Origin: Isoetes engelmannii
Lineage: Eukaryota; Streptophyta; Lycopodiopsida; Isoetales; Isoetaceae
DNA length: 64,000 bases
NCBI GenBank assembly: GCA_011763485.2
Contig: JAANSK020000021.1
Span: forward strand, 1-64,000
Direction of reading: 5' to 3'
Shown: positions 1 through 8,207 of the stretch, one piece after another
Layout: each line of letters starts with the position of its first letter
Position numbering within the stretch: the first letter of the stretch is position 1
The notes under the pieces: generated by a model
Seen by the model: only the letters and a program-made list of their open reading frames with translations
Database searches by the model: none
What the model was told of the DNA's origin: nothing
Position numbers and translations under genes: made by a program

Positions 1-1
1 G

Positions 2-1588
2 CCGGTTCGTGCGCTCTTGCTGGCGCTTACGGACAAGGAGAAGTCCCAGCACGCCGCCAGGATCATCGAACTGCTGGAAACCGCCGCATCAATAAACGTC
101 AGGGACGAGATCATCGACATCTTGTCCAAGGCCACCTTGAGCGCGGACCCAGCGATACAGTCTCGCAACATCAAGATGATCGCCGATCGGTTCACCGGGA
201 CGCGCCGCGCCGGCGGTGCCGCCGGTTGCTCCGTGGTCGGGCCGCGCTTCGGTCTCAGTGGTGAACGGGCCCGACAGATCGAGGTCCAGGCCTTCGAGTA
301 CATGACGTCGGGCACGCTCTGGATGCCAAGCAGCGACAAAGTGATTTCGCTGATCGGCGCGCTGGCGCCGAGGTCGCTCGAATCGCTGAAGCAGCATGAG
401 GAGCTGTCGGCGCTTCTCGATGGTGCCGACATCAACGGAGTCCTCGAACTTCGAACGCTGTTGGGGAAGGTGACCAGCGACCTTCAGTGCGGACCGGTGA
501 GCGCTCGCTTCAATGTGCCATCGCTGTGGCGACCGAACGATGAAGCGTTGATGTCGGTCATCGCTGCCGTAGCAATCCGTCTGCACGGGTATTCGGGTGC
601 GATTCACGTTCCCTTGGCTGCGGGCCTGGCCATGCAGATGGCTTCGAAGCCTGTCACCCCGGCCTATGTCGAACAGGTGATCACCTTGGGTGGCGACTTC
701 CAGTGGCTGGACAAGATGAACGGGTGGGGATGGCTTGGCGCCAAGACAGAGTCGAGGCTGCTGACCGTCCTGACGAAGATCTTTGCAGCAGCGCCTGAGG
801 GCCGATGGCTGGACATGGATGAGATCCACCACGCGGTTTGTCGGGATAACAAACCGAACAGAGGTCCCTTTGGCCACCTGCCCCTGGCGCCACCAGAGGT
901 GATCCGCGGTATCTGCGAGAGACTGCCTAATGTGGAAGTCCGACAGCAGAACGACTTCCGGCTGAAGCCTGGCAAGCACGGACGCGCGCGACGACATCTT
1001 TCGGCGCTCGAACTGGCGATCGTTTCGTTCATGGACACCCGCGGCGGGATGGCGAGCCGCGCTGCGATGACGAAGATCCTGTTGCCCCGGATTGACTGTG
1101 GCCGTGACGGTCTCGCCATCTGCTTGCAGTGGTCCCCGATTATTCGGCAGGTCGAAGCCGGAATCTTCTCGGCTGTTGGTCGAGACCTGAATATCGAAGG
1201 ACTTTCGTTCGCTCGATCCGAGCGCGGCGCCACCGGCTCGTTGAGCGATGGCTTCAGGATAAGCCCGGGCGCAATACGCTTGATCAACAAGACGGGCTGC
1301 GACTTCACCTATGAAGTTGGTTCGTCGGCTTTCTCCGCCCGGCAGATTCATGTTCCTGTCGGGGTGGCGCGGTGGTACGCCGAGCAGAAAAGGACGCGCT
1401 ACACGTGCCTTCAGTCTCCGGAAGGCTTCATCACTGTGGGTATCTACGATGAGGACAAGGTCCGGATCAGAGGCGCTAGCGGAGCGCTACTCGCTGTCGG
1501 AGCCGCGGTCGGGGATTCAGTGATGATCAGTGCAACTGCGGATGGCCAGTTGCGCTTTGACCGGCTGCAGCCTCAGGTACCATCCTGA
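2..1588 (+). CDS. sigma-70 region-4-like HTH protein, 5' end outside window
   Basis: The frame is open to the left edge, so the gene is probably cut by the window; the first start codon inside is TTG at 17. About 60 residues after that start lies a helix-turn-helix resembling sigma-70 region 4 (FGLSGERARQIE). The rest looks like stacked winged-helix segments followed by a C-terminal beta-rich part. It is paralogous to the 742-residue product at 18669-20897: FQWLDKMNGWGW matches FEWLHQETGWFW, VIRGICERLPNV matches VIQAICDRLPFV, and SAVGRDL matches TTIGREL, in the same order. In that paralogue the HTH sits about 290 residues in, so roughly 200 residues of this gene lie upstream of the window. 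A sequence-specific DNA-binding role is inferred; it is not a complete sigma factor. Confidence 0.72.
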   Translation, partial: PVRALLLALTDKEKSQHAARIIELLETAASINVRDEIIDILSKATLSADPAIQSRNIKMIADRFTGTRRAGGAAGCSVVGPRFGLSGERARQIEVQAFEYMTSGTLWMPSSDKVISLIGALAPRSLESLKQHEELSALLDGADINGVLELRTLLGKVTSDLQCGPVSARFNVPSLWRPNDEALMSVIAAVAIRLHGYSGAIHVPLAAGLAMQMASKPVTPAYVEQVITLGGDFQWLDKMNGWGWLGAKTESRLLTVLTKIFAAAPEGRWLDMDEIHHAVCRDNKPNRGPFGHLPLAPPEVIRGICERLPNVEVRQQNDFRLKPGKHGRARRHLSALELAIVSFMDTRGGMASRAAMTKILLPRIDCGRDGLAICLQWSPIIRQVEAGIFSAVGRDLNIEGLSFARSERGATGSLSDGFRISPGAIRLINKTGCDFTYEVGSSAFSARQIHVPVGVARWYAEQKRTRYTCLQSPEGFITVGIYDEDKVRIRGASGALLAVGAAVGDSVMISATADGQLRFDRLQPQVPS

Positions 1589-1611
1589 CGCCAGATACAG
1601 GATCTAATCCC

Positions 1612-2061
1612 ATGTCAGACCTGCCGGACAATCGTTCCATGAAGATGCAATTCTCCGTGCCTGCAGACAAGGTCGATGAGATGACGAACGCTTGGCGCGA
1701 GGTGCTCTCTGGAAAACGGTCTGTGGTGCGCCAGCTTGCCGAGTACCGAGACGAGGCCAGCATCCGCGGCGTGGTCGCACTTCAGGTGCTGGTCAAGACG
1801 ATTCAACGCAACCCGGGCACGGGCCAAGTCCGCCGCCTTGTCTTGTTCCTGGCCGGCCTATACAACGGGCCTCAGTTCCCGTTCGACATGACGGAGCTTC
1901 GCGGTCTCGACCGCGACCTCAGGGACGCCTGTCTCGACGTCCTGGAGCTGGACACATACGGGCAAAAGGAAATCCACCATTGGGGCGTCATCGACGGCGC
2001 TTCACTCGAGGCGCTCTTCGAGTCATACCGGCTCTACGACCAGATACCCCAACGCGGTTGA
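1612..2061 (+). CDS. conserved mobile-element protein (DUF7673-like)
   Basis: 149 residues, 23 bases after the preceding gene and on the same strand, so probably co-transcribed. The segment RRLVLFLAGLYNGPQFPFD followed by TELRGLDRDL and a late KEIHHW resembles a small family common on conjugative elements that I recall as DUF7673; that name is from memory and unverified. The product is soluble, with no signal peptide or membrane segment. Function unknown. Alternative ATG at Met10 (MKMQF) is possible, but the first ATG fits the spacing to the upstream gene. Confidence 0.65.
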   Translation: MSDLPDNRSMKMQFSVPADKVDEMTNAWREVLSGKRSVVRQLAEYRDEASIRGVVALQVLVKTIQRNPGTGQVRRLVLFLAGLYNGPQFPFDMTELRGLDRDLRDACLDVLELDTYGQKEIHHWGVIDGASLEALFESYRLYDQIPQRG

Positions 2062-2081
2062 AGCCCAGGCCCGGCGTGAGT

Positions 2082-2969
2082 TCAGTGCACCGGTGAGTGC
2101 GGTTGCCCTGTCATCGACCGATCGGGAAAGTAGGGGCGGAATGCGCGCTGCCAGGCGACGCCGAAGCGGCCGCCGGCGATCGATGCACAACTGCTCACGC
2201 CCGAGATAGCGCCAACGAGCTTTCCATGCTCGCTGACCATGGCGGCGCCGGAGCCGCCGGGCGTCATCAGGCCGAGGCCTTCGGTCAGCAGTTCCCACTC
2301 CGCAAGCCCTCGGCCCGATCCGGCTCCGAAACGATTCACGGGATTGCCGGGATCGTCGCCGAGGTTGTGGCGCGTCGGGCGATCGCGCACCAGCAGCTGA
2401 CGTGCGAGGCGCAGACCGTGATGTATGACGCTGATCGACTGAGGGACCTGATCTGACGCGTCATACCCAAGGTACCAGGCCCCGGCGGCGGCCGGCGGCG
2501 GATCAAGCAACTCCACCAGCCACATGTCCTGCCACTCTGCGAGATGTCGAGCGCCGCGTGTCAGCAGGGTCTCAGTCCTATTCTTCGCCTCACCAGGCGA
2601 ATCGACCTTCGAGTGATCCGTTGAATCACAGGGGCTTTGAACTGCCCAGACGAATTCGAGAAAAGCTGCGTCAACGGGCCCTGAATTCCGGTGCGGATCT
2701 TCCTGGCAATGCTTGCTCGTCAGGACAAGGTTCCGCCTCGATGCATTGTTCAGCAACGTCCCAGTGCAGGCCTTGATTCCGGTCGTTGTCGGCAACTCGA
2801 TGCGAACGGTGGCCTTGGCTACCAGGTCAAGTTCCGGCGTGCTGTGACATTCGTAGTTCTCAGTCCTGCAGTGGTGATCTGCGGCTGCCGGCGCCGCGCC
2901 GGCAGGGCGCTGATGTAGGGCCAGCGCCAGGACAAGCATCAGTCCTCTGCGCAGCGCCACCATGGTCAT
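2082..2969 (-). CDS. secreted trypsin-like serine protease
   Basis: 295 residues from the ATG at 2969. The first 25 residues form a signal peptide (hydrophobic LMLVLALAL then an AGA cleavage region), so the protein is exported. The chymotrypsin-fold triad is visible: His87 in LTSKHC, Asp148 in the DMWLVEL strand, and Ser240 in TPGGSGAAM. Several cysteines (34, 41, 68, 88) suggest disulphides, as expected for an extracytoplasmic enzyme. It follows another exported protein (2976-3482) by 6 bases, so the two probably form an operon and may work together in the periplasm. The substrate cannot be told from sequence. Confidence 0.8.
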   Translation of the reverse strand: MTMVALRRGLMLVLALALHQRPAGAAPAAADHHCRTENYECHSTPELDLVAKATVRIELPTTTGIKACTGTLLNNASRRNLVLTSKHCQEDPHRNSGPVDAAFLEFVWAVQSPCDSTDHSKVDSPGEAKNRTETLLTRGARHLAEWQDMWLVELLDPPPAAAGAWYLGYDASDQVPQSISVIHHGLRLARQLLVRDRPTRHNLGDDPGNPVNRFGAGSGRGLAEWELLTEGLGLMTPGGSGAAMVSEHGKLVGAISGVSSCASIAGGRFGVAWQRAFRPYFPDRSMTGQPHSPVH

Positions 2970-2975
2970 CAAGGC

Positions 2976-3482
2976 TCAACAGCCTAGATGTACGGCAACG
3001 CGATGCAGCTGGCCTGGGACAATCTCGAGTTCAATGGCGATGGGGAGGATTTGTTCGATGCCCGACTGCGCTTCAGCTTGGCGATCGCCGGCGGCAGCGT
3101 TGATCTGCCTCGCGGCATCGGCATCCACCTCGTCGACCTGTTCGTTCGACACCCGGAATGACGCCCCTACGGTCCGCCAGGGGCCGGTCGCTTCTGGAGC
3201 GTCCAAGATCGGAACGAAGATCTCGTTGTCGTTGAGTCGGTGGCGGCTGTAGACGATCCGCATGCGGACCTTCGGCGCGTCCGGCGCGCCGCGGATGTCG
3301 ACCTGAACCCCGCCTTCATCAGCCAGCACCGGTGCTATCGAGGCTCCGTCCAATTCGTCCAGGCCGAATGCCGTTGAGGACTCACGGTCGGTGATGGTGA
3401 CCGTGATGAGGGGATTTCTCGCGCCTGCGGCGCCCGACAGCGGAGCAAGCAGGAGTGCGAAGATCAGCGCCCGACGATTCAT
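2976..3482 (-). CDS. exported protein of unknown function
   Basis: 168 residues from ATG at 3482; a longer frame reaches 3653 but lacks a plausible start signal, and the signal peptide (MNRRALIFALLLAPLSGAAGA) begins exactly at this ATG. After the AGA-like cleavage site the mature part is a beta-rich domain (NPLITVTITD) with no cysteine until the last residue. No family recognised. It is encoded just upstream of the secreted trypsin-like protease with a 6-base gap, so it may be its partner, inhibitor or chaperone; that is only inferred from proximity. Confidence 0.6.
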   Translation of the reverse strand: MNRRALIFALLLAPLSGAAGARNPLITVTITDRESSTAFGLDELDGASIAPVLADEGGVQVDIRGAPDAPKVRMRIVYSRHRLNDNEIFVPILDAPEATGPWRTVGASFRVSNEQVDEVDADAARQINAAAGDRQAEAQSGIEQILPIAIELEIVPGQLHRVAVHLGC

Positions 3483-3519
3483 GGCCAGAAGGTAAATTCG
3501 GAGCTGAGTTTTGAATCGA

Positions 3520-4329
3520 TCAGCATGTCGGATTGCTTGGCGAGGTGAGGGCAGGGGCGATGGTTGCTTTCGGAGGTGAACTTCGCAAGCTTTTCCCCCA
3601 GCGTGTCTTCGGGCCCTCGTTGTGGCCGGCGCGCCGACGATTCTTGCGTCCACGGCTTCCGCCTACCGACACCCGCTCGCGGGTCCAGCCGGCAGCGACC
3701 AGGCTGGTGCCGGGCTCATCCTCGCGGATGTAGGTCACCAGATGCTGGTACCCCAGCGCGCGCGCCTTCTTGGCCGCCGCCGCGTAGAGCTGGGAACAGG
3801 CATTCCAGCGCAGGCCTTCCGGCAGCGTGCGATCGAGACACAATCGGTTGACCTCGAGGATGGTGCCGAGCCGATCGAGCATCCTGGCCACCGGCCGGCC
3901 AACCATCGCGACGCCAATGAGCGTGCCGGGTCCTGGGCCATTGGTGATGCTCAGGCCGAATTTCCATCCCGCCGGGGGAGGGCAATGCTCGTGATGCCGC
4001 AGGACAAACTGCTTGGCCACTTTCAGCTGCACCGGCCGGATGCGCAGGTCGTAGTCGATGAGGAGCCCGCCGCGGTGCTCGATCAGGCGCCGTGGGCGCT
4101 CCCCCACGGCATCGGCGAACAAGTCGCGGAACTGCGACGAACCAGGGCGGCCGATCGAATGCTCGGCATCACTGGCCAACTCGCGGCTCATGGCGTCATG
4201 CATCCATTGGCAGCAGGTGTCGATCATGAAGGTGTGGTCGGACCAGACCTCAAGGATCTCGGCGACCTCCGGTTCGCCACAGAACAGGCACCGGAATGCT
4301 TCGACGTCTGGGGTACGCTCAGCGGACAT
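3520..4329 (-). CDS. XF1762-like GNAT-fold protein with N-terminal extension
   Basis: 269 residues from ATG at 4329. The C-terminal half (GVAMVGRPVARMLD, then NACSQLYAAAAKKARALGY, then EPGTSLVAAGW) is the conserved core of XF1762-type proteins, which have an acetyltransferase-like fold. The N-terminal 100 residues carry a CLFCGEPE zinc-knuckle-like start and a CCQWMHDA motif, not part of the usual core. Its start overlaps the end of the 68-residue gene upstream by 11 bases, so translation is probably coupled; it is the last gene of the operon starting at 5244. The very C-terminus is basic and low-complexity. Acetyl-transfer activity is not shown. Confidence 0.75.
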   Translation of the reverse strand: MSAERTPDVEAFRCLFCGEPEVAEILEVWSDHTFMIDTCCQWMHDAMSRELASDAEHSIGRPGSSQFRDLFADAVGERPRRLIEHRGGLLIDYDLRIRPVQLKVAKQFVLRHHEHCPPPAGWKFGLSITNGPGPGTLIGVAMVGRPVARMLDRLGTILEVNRLCLDRTLPEGLRWNACSQLYAAAAKKARALGYQHLVTYIREDEPGTSLVAAGWTRERVSVGGSRGRKNRRRAGHNEGPKTRWGKSLRSSPPKATIAPALTSPSNPTC

Positions 4330-4525
4330 AGACGAACGCGAGGTCACATCGTCTGATCGATCCTGAATCCATGATGACCTTGGCCATGATGGCGTCACGT
4401 CCGCGCGCTTGGTAGACGTACTCGATCGTGCCCGTCGGACCTTTCGGCGAACCCACCCTGCAGGTGCGCTCCGCCCAGGTCTTGTTCAACGTGTCGAGTT
4501 CGGTGGCGATCTCGTTTGCGCTCAT
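4319..4525 (-). CDS. small conserved operon protein, unknown
   Basis: 68 residues, no recognised family. It overlaps the gene upstream by 4 bases (ATGA at 4522-4525) and the gene downstream by 11 bases, so it is held in place by translational coupling, which is the main support for its reality. The product is mixed alpha/beta, with no signal peptide or membrane helix and a single cysteine pair (C24, C60). Function unknown. Confidence 0.6.
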   Translation of the reverse strand: MSANEIATELDTLNKTWAERTCRVGSPKGPTGTIEYVYQARGRDAIMAKVIMDSGSIRRCDLAFVYVR

Positions 4526-5244
4526 CTGCCCGCACCAGGCTCTTGTTGATCTCCGAAAGGGCGCTGGCGCGCCATGCCGATCGACTTCTCAGTCCTGAAG
4601 CCAGACTGGAAGCCCAAGGGGATTACGGTGCCCGGCTGATGGAGAAGACAGGGCCCCAGTTCGGCCGTTTCGGGCAGCAGGACATCCATCGCTTCGGCGG
4701 ATTCGCCGAACAGCCGGTTCTTGAGCAACTGGATCTCGCGCCAGTCCCGGAGCCGGCCGGACTTGTGAACATGGCATACCCAGCCGGCGGCCTGGCGCGA
4801 TAGCGAAGGGTTCAGGATTCGATCGATAAGCGAGGTGCGTGTGCCCCACGCCGCGCGCGCTTCCGGGACCGTGAACACGTGGTACTGGTTGGCGGTGTCC
4901 ACGACTCGCGTTTCGCTGACATACAGCTCGACGGGAATGGTCCCGCGTGGGGCAAAGCGCGTGGCGATCTCGACCAGGTCATAGCGGGACACAAGGACGT
5001 CCCGATCGCGGCGCTTGACCGAGATGTGGAGGACGTCGTCATCAAGTGCGCGGATCGCGACCTGATAGTCGTCGGACAGGAAGTAGCGATCGTTCATCGT
5101 GAGGGCGATCGCTCTGCGCGCCTGATTGCGCGCCTGTTTACCGTTCATGCCTTGCTTGACCAGCTCTCCCGTCGTCGCCGCCAGTAATTTGCGCACCTGC
5201 GGCGACTGCCAATCGGGTGGTTCGGCGGAATTGAAGCTGAGCAT
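4522..5244 (-). CDS. conserved mobile-element protein with DUF7694-like C-terminal segment
   Basis: 240 residues; first gene of a three-gene leftward operon expressed from the promoter at 5272-5299. The segment RLRDWREIQLLKN with a following acidic/hydrophobic stretch resembles a domain seen in phage and plasmid proteins that I recall as DUF7694 (unverified). The N-terminal part is helical (GMNGKQARNQARRAIALTM) and the middle is beta-rich. Soluble. It ends in an ATGA overlap with the next gene. It is divergent from the N6-methylase-like gene at 5316, sharing a 71-base intergenic region with a palindromic operator. Confidence 0.65.
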   Translation of the reverse strand: MLSFNSAEPPDWQSPQVRKLLAATTGELVKQGMNGKQARNQARRAIALTMNDRYFLSDDYQVAIRALDDDVLHISVKRRDRDVLVSRYDLVEIATRFAPRGTIPVELYVSETRVVDTANQYHVFTVPEARAAWGTRTSLIDRILNPSLSRQAAGWVCHVHKSGRLRDWREIQLLKNRLFGESAEAMDVLLPETAELGPCLLHQPGTVIPLGFQSGFRTEKSIGMARQRPFGDQQEPGAGR

Positions 5245-5268
5245 GGTCGCGGTCTCTGTGTTTCCCGC

Positions 5269-5299
5269 TATACTGTAACGCGCTACACGTAGGCGTCAA
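5269..5299 (-). promoter_or_regulatory. operator site A with leftward promoter (and possible rightward -10)
   Basis: On the minus strand a -35 (TTGACG, 5294-5299) and -10 (TACAGT, 5272-5277) are 16 bases apart. The palindrome GTAACGCGCTAC (5275-5286, one mismatch from perfect) overlaps the -10 and spacer. On the plus strand TATACT at 5269-5274 is a good -10 for the divergent gene at 5316, though its -35 is weak. A protein bound here would block both directions. Same motif as the sites near 11010, 36868 and 45428. Confidence 0.7.
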
Positions 5300-5315
5300 G
5301 TGTGGAGGAACACCG

Positions 5316-6119
5316 ATGTCTCACGGGCTCGATCAGTACCAGAAGGAATTCATCAAGCTGGTCCGGCAGAATTCGGGTGCGCGGCGCGCCTCCGAGGTGT
5401 TCCGGGATTTCTGCGAGATGGCGGCGATCGCGCTGAGCAACCGGTTCGATGTCGCCAGATTTCACGACCGAGAACGACGGTACGGTGCCATCGAGGCCCG
5501 ATACGACCGGGAGCAGGTCGGTCGCTTCCATCGGATGCTCGCCTGCATCACCAATTCCCTGAACAGCGGACACAAGGACTGCCTTGGGCAGATCTTCATG
5601 GAGATGGATCTGGGCAACGCGTTCGGCGACAAGTTCTTCACGCCCTATGAAATCAGCACGCTGATGGCCCACCTGACCTTGGGACCGATTACCCAGGAAG
5701 ACGTGGACGCCAAGGGTGGCTTCATCCGGATTCACGACCCTGCCGTTGGCGCCGGCGCGATGGTGATTGCCATGAGCGAAGCGTTGGCCAACCAGGGCAT
5801 CAATTACCAGCGGTGCATGCATGTCGTCGCGCAGGACATTGACGCGACTGCGTGCCATCTCGCGTTCATCCAGTTTTCTGTCCTGGGGATCCCCGCCGTG
5901 GTGATTGTTGGTAACACGCTGACCATGGAAGTGCGGGAGCAGTGGCTGACCCCGGCGCATATCGTGGGTCACTGGGGAGCACGGATCAGACGAAGAGAGG
6001 CAATGGAAAAAGAACAACTTGAGCCTTCCAGTGCAGGGAGGGTGGGTGTCGTGGCGACGTCCACTCCCGAAGGTCTGCCGGCCAACGATACGGCTTCACT
6101 TGCCAGAATCGGCGGATGA
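5316..6119 (+). CDS. orphan N6-adenine methylase-like protein lacking the catalytic motif
   Basis: 267 residues, ATG preceded by a strong GGAGGA ribosome site 7 bases away. The SAM-binding motif I is clear (HDPAVGAGAMVIAMSEAL, about residue 145) followed by VVAQDID, the acidic residue that holds the SAM ribose. FFTPYEIS upstream is the typical HsdM-like entry. The catalytic motif IV (N/D-P-P-F/Y) expected about 40 residues later is not present; VGNTL stands in its place. Length is about half that of a type I methylase subunit. It is therefore likely a SAM-binding protein without methyl transfer, perhaps decoy or antirestriction; this is inference. The next gene overlaps its stop (ATGA). Confidence 0.75.
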   Translation: MSHGLDQYQKEFIKLVRQNSGARRASEVFRDFCEMAAIALSNRFDVARFHDRERRYGAIEARYDREQVGRFHRMLACITNSLNSGHKDCLGQIFMEMDLGNAFGDKFFTPYEISTLMAHLTLGPITQEDVDAKGGFIRIHDPAVGAGAMVIAMSEALANQGINYQRCMHVVAQDIDATACHLAFIQFSVLGIPAVVIVGNTLTMEVREQWLTPAHIVGHWGARIRRREAMEKEQLEPSSAGRVGVVATSTPEGLPANDTASLARIGG

Positions 6120-6400
6120 ATCGGCCCATGGTGACGAGCATCGTGCCCTCGATTGAACAGGGCCCCGATAGAGACGCTTGTGCAAGCTGCCCATTCAGAA
6201 GTGACGCCCGTCTGGGTTATGACGCCGACGCGATGGAAGCGCTCAACGCCGGCGGCGTGCCCGGCTGTCACGCCAAGGTGGGGTTGGACGCAGTCTTTAA
6301 CCACCTCCCGTTCGGCCCACCCGATGGAACGGTCTGCAACGGCGTTCTGGCGTGGGAAGACGGGCGCTGTGGATATTCGCAACCCGCGCTCACCCCATAG
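6116..6400 (+). CDS. small Cys-rich protein (DUF6283-like)
   Basis: 94 residues, coupled to the preceding methylase-like gene by an ATGA overlap. The pattern CASCPFR, then GCH, then VCNG, with a later CGY, matches a small zinc-binding-type family I recall as DUF6283 in phages and plasmids (name unverified). No membrane segment. Its 3' end overlaps the convergent gene at 6390 by 11 bases. Function unknown; metal binding is inferred from the cysteines and histidine. Confidence 0.65.
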   Translation: MNRPMVTSIVPSIEQGPDRDACASCPFRSDARLGYDADAMEALNAGGVPGCHAKVGLDAVFNHLPFGPPDGTVCNGVLAWEDGRCGYSQPALTP

Positions 6401-6737
6401 ACGGCGGCGGTTGCCCTGGAACTGCTTTGTCGTCGGAGCCTTCGTCAAGGTCATCGCTGTAGCGGATCTCAAGGTCGACATGTTCGGTGCCGGCGGGGAC
6501 CTCGGTGATCAGATAGGCGAACCGGTTGACGTGGTGATAGCCCGGAACAACGAACAGATCGCCTTCGTCACCCTCGACGATGGTCCAGACGTGCGCCTCG
6601 CGTCCGGCAGCGACTTCGGCTTTCACGCGGTCGAGCTCGGGGCCATAGGTCTCGAAGCGGGTCTCTTCTTCCTCGTCTGCAAGTGCGTTGACGATGGGCC
6701 TGAAGGTGGTTTCGAATTCGTCGTAGGTCATCTTCAC
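6390..6737 (-). CDS. acidic conserved mobile-element protein
   Basis: 115 residues from GTG at 6737; ATG at 6731 (MTYDEFETTFRP) is an equally good start. The core RFETYGPELDRV, HVWTIVEGD and GYHHVNRFAYLITEVP is a pattern I have seen in phage and conjugative-element hypothetical proteins, but I cannot name the family. Strongly acidic, soluble. Last gene of the long leftward operon that begins at 10837. Possible DNA mimic or partner protein; nothing in the sequence proves it. Confidence 0.6.
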   Translation of the reverse strand: MKMTYDEFETTFRPIVNALADEEEETRFETYGPELDRVKAEVAAGREAHVWTIVEGDEGDLFVVPGYHHVNRFAYLITEVPAGTEHVDLEIRYSDDLDEGSDDKAVPGQPPPSMG

Positions 6738-6750
6738 GTTCAGAGGCTCA

Positions 6751-7239
6751 TCACATGGTCATGGCGCGTGATGCTGAGGCGGTCAAATTGTTGGCCTGAT
6801 CGACGAACGAACGAATCCTGCTGATCATTTCTGCAGCATCGTGCCGGTTGATCGTGACCCGCTGACCAATCTCTTGGTCGTCAACAATTTCAAGATCGAC
6901 GGCCACTCGGTAGGGTTCACCGAGGTGGGTTTCGGCCACTTTCATCTGCATGCCGAGGCCATCGTCGCGAAGGGTGAAGTTTCGTGATGGCTTGGTGATT
7001 ACCGCTGCCATTCGATCCGCCAAGTCTTCCGCTTGCTCAACGTCGAAACTCACGGACACCGATTCCCCGTCACTTTTCAGCATCAGGATCAACTCGTTCG
7101 ACGCCGGCCGGCTGACCAGATGAACGGCTCCGCCTTCCTCGCCGTGAAGGTGGGCAACACGGTCGTCGGGGTTGAATTTCATGGGAGCAACGAGGTAAGC
7201 CAGTAAGACTAGACTAGCAAATGCCAGAGAGCGGGTCAC
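6751..7239 (-). CDS. unknown operon protein with hydrophobic N-terminus
   Basis: 162 residues if translation starts at GTG 7239, which has an AAGGGAG site 5 bases upstream; the first 19 residues then form a hydrophobic signal or anchor segment (SLAFASLVLLAYLVAP). Starting at ATG 7182 instead gives a 143-residue soluble protein (MKFNPDDRV) with no clear ribosome site. The remainder is two alpha/beta units around SVSFDVEQAEDLADRM and INRHDAAEMISRIRSF, which look like repeats of one small fold. The start overlaps the upstream phosphatase gene by 26 bases. Family not recognised. Confidence 0.55.
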   Translation of the reverse strand: MTRSLAFASLVLLAYLVAPMKFNPDDRVAHLHGEEGGAVHLVSRPASNELILMLKSDGESVSVSFDVEQAEDLADRMAAVITKPSRNFTLRDDGLGMQMKVAETHLGEPYRVAVDLEIVDDQEIGQRVTINRHDAAEMISRIRSFVDQANNLTASASRAMTM

Positions 7240-7756
7240 AACTGCTCCCTTGACGATGTTTCACCCCGGCCAGGATCAGGATCCCGCCGGCGTTCATGTG
7301 CTCGTCGAGGTGTGCCAGCAGCAGCGGGTTCGGTCGAAAACTGCCGACCTGATCACGCCTGGCGCGCGCCAGGTCGTCAACAGCGGCCAAGAACGCCTCG
7401 GGCTGCCATTTCGCCGATAGCCGGTTCTTCAGGTAGAGCAGTCCTACCGCGGCCGCCGTCGACCTCGAGACCCCGGACATGCAGTGCACGATCACCGGGA
7501 TGTTCTGCTGTCGCATGAGGATGCCGAAGTTGACGATGGCGATCGCATGCTCTCGGCTGGGTGCGAAGGGCGCGTCCTGATCGCGGCTGATGTCGTCGAT
7601 CTCGAGCTGCAGGTGCTCGAACGCAGAAACGAACGGAAACTGCTCGGTAATGTTCACCCGGGGCGCGAGGAGGCTGAGCACGCCGCACTGATCGACCTTT
7701 GCACGTGCGTCCGCCAGTCCGGAGAGTGATGCGACGGTGATGGTCATGTTGGACAT
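7214..7756 (-). CDS. dual-specificity / tyrosine phosphatase-like protein
   Basis: 180 residues. The cysteine-phosphatase signature HCMSGVSRST is at residues 91-100, with nucleophile Cys92 and phosphate-binding Arg98. A downstream SFRPNPLLLAHLD helix follows as in small dual-specificity phosphatases of mobile elements. No signal peptide, so cytosolic. It starts two bases after the stop of the upstream gene (TGA then ATG at 7756). It lies in an operon with a DNA methyltransferase and a transglycosylase-like enzyme, so the substrate could be a phospho-protein of the element or a nucleotide; unknown. Confidence 0.8.
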   Translation of the reverse strand: MSNMTITVASLSGLADARAKVDQCGVLSLLAPRVNITEQFPFVSAFEHLQLEIDDISRDQDAPFAPSREHAIAIVNFGILMRQQNIPVIVHCMSGVSRSTAAAVGLLYLKNRLSAKWQPEAFLAAVDDLARARRDQVGSFRPNPLLLAHLDEHMNAGGILILAGVKHRQGSSCDPLSGIC

Positions 7757-7757
7757 T

Positions 7758-8207
7758 TCATGAAACCCGTTTTACGAGATGGACGCCGGATGGATCGGTG
7801 AGATCGGTTGTCTGGGCGACCGCCATGGCAAGAATCCGCGCGATGTCGTCTTCACCGTAGCCGTTTGCGTAACAAAATGCCTCTGTGCCAACGGCATCGG
7901 GATCGGCCGATCGATAGCCTTCGCCCCACGTGCGAACGTAGGTGCGGAGAAAGAAGCCGGCTAGCCGTGCCTGGGTCCAGGCCTCATCGATCAGCGCTGC
8001 CTGTCGTTCATCGGAGGGATCAAACGTCAGGCCCGCCTCGGTCAGTGCCTCCAGCATGTAGATGTTGCTGTCGCAATGGTCATGGGATGCACAGCAGCCA
8101 TCTGATCTTCCGAAATTCGACGCATTGATCGTGTGCATCACATCGGCGTCGATCTGGGCCGTCAAGATACTCGCGAAGCTTCGTGCCAGCTGCTCGGCGC
8201 TGATCAT
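7758..8207 (-). CDS. conserved mobile-element protein with CCASHDHCDSN motif
   Basis: 149 residues from ATG 8207, which overlaps the stop of the methyltransferase gene (ATGA at 8204-8207). The motif GCCASHDHCDSNIYMLEAL followed by ALIDEAWTQARLAGF recurs in hypothetical proteins of integrative elements (I recall the CASHDFCDAN form), but no function is known to me. Soluble, helical. Confidence 0.65.
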   Translation of the reverse strand: MISAEQLARSFASILTAQIDADVMHTINASNFGRSDGCCASHDHCDSNIYMLEALTEAGLTFDPSDERQAALIDEAWTQARLAGFFLRTYVRTWGEGYRSADPDAVGTEAFCYANGYGEDDIARILAMAVAQTTDLTDPSGVHLVKRVS

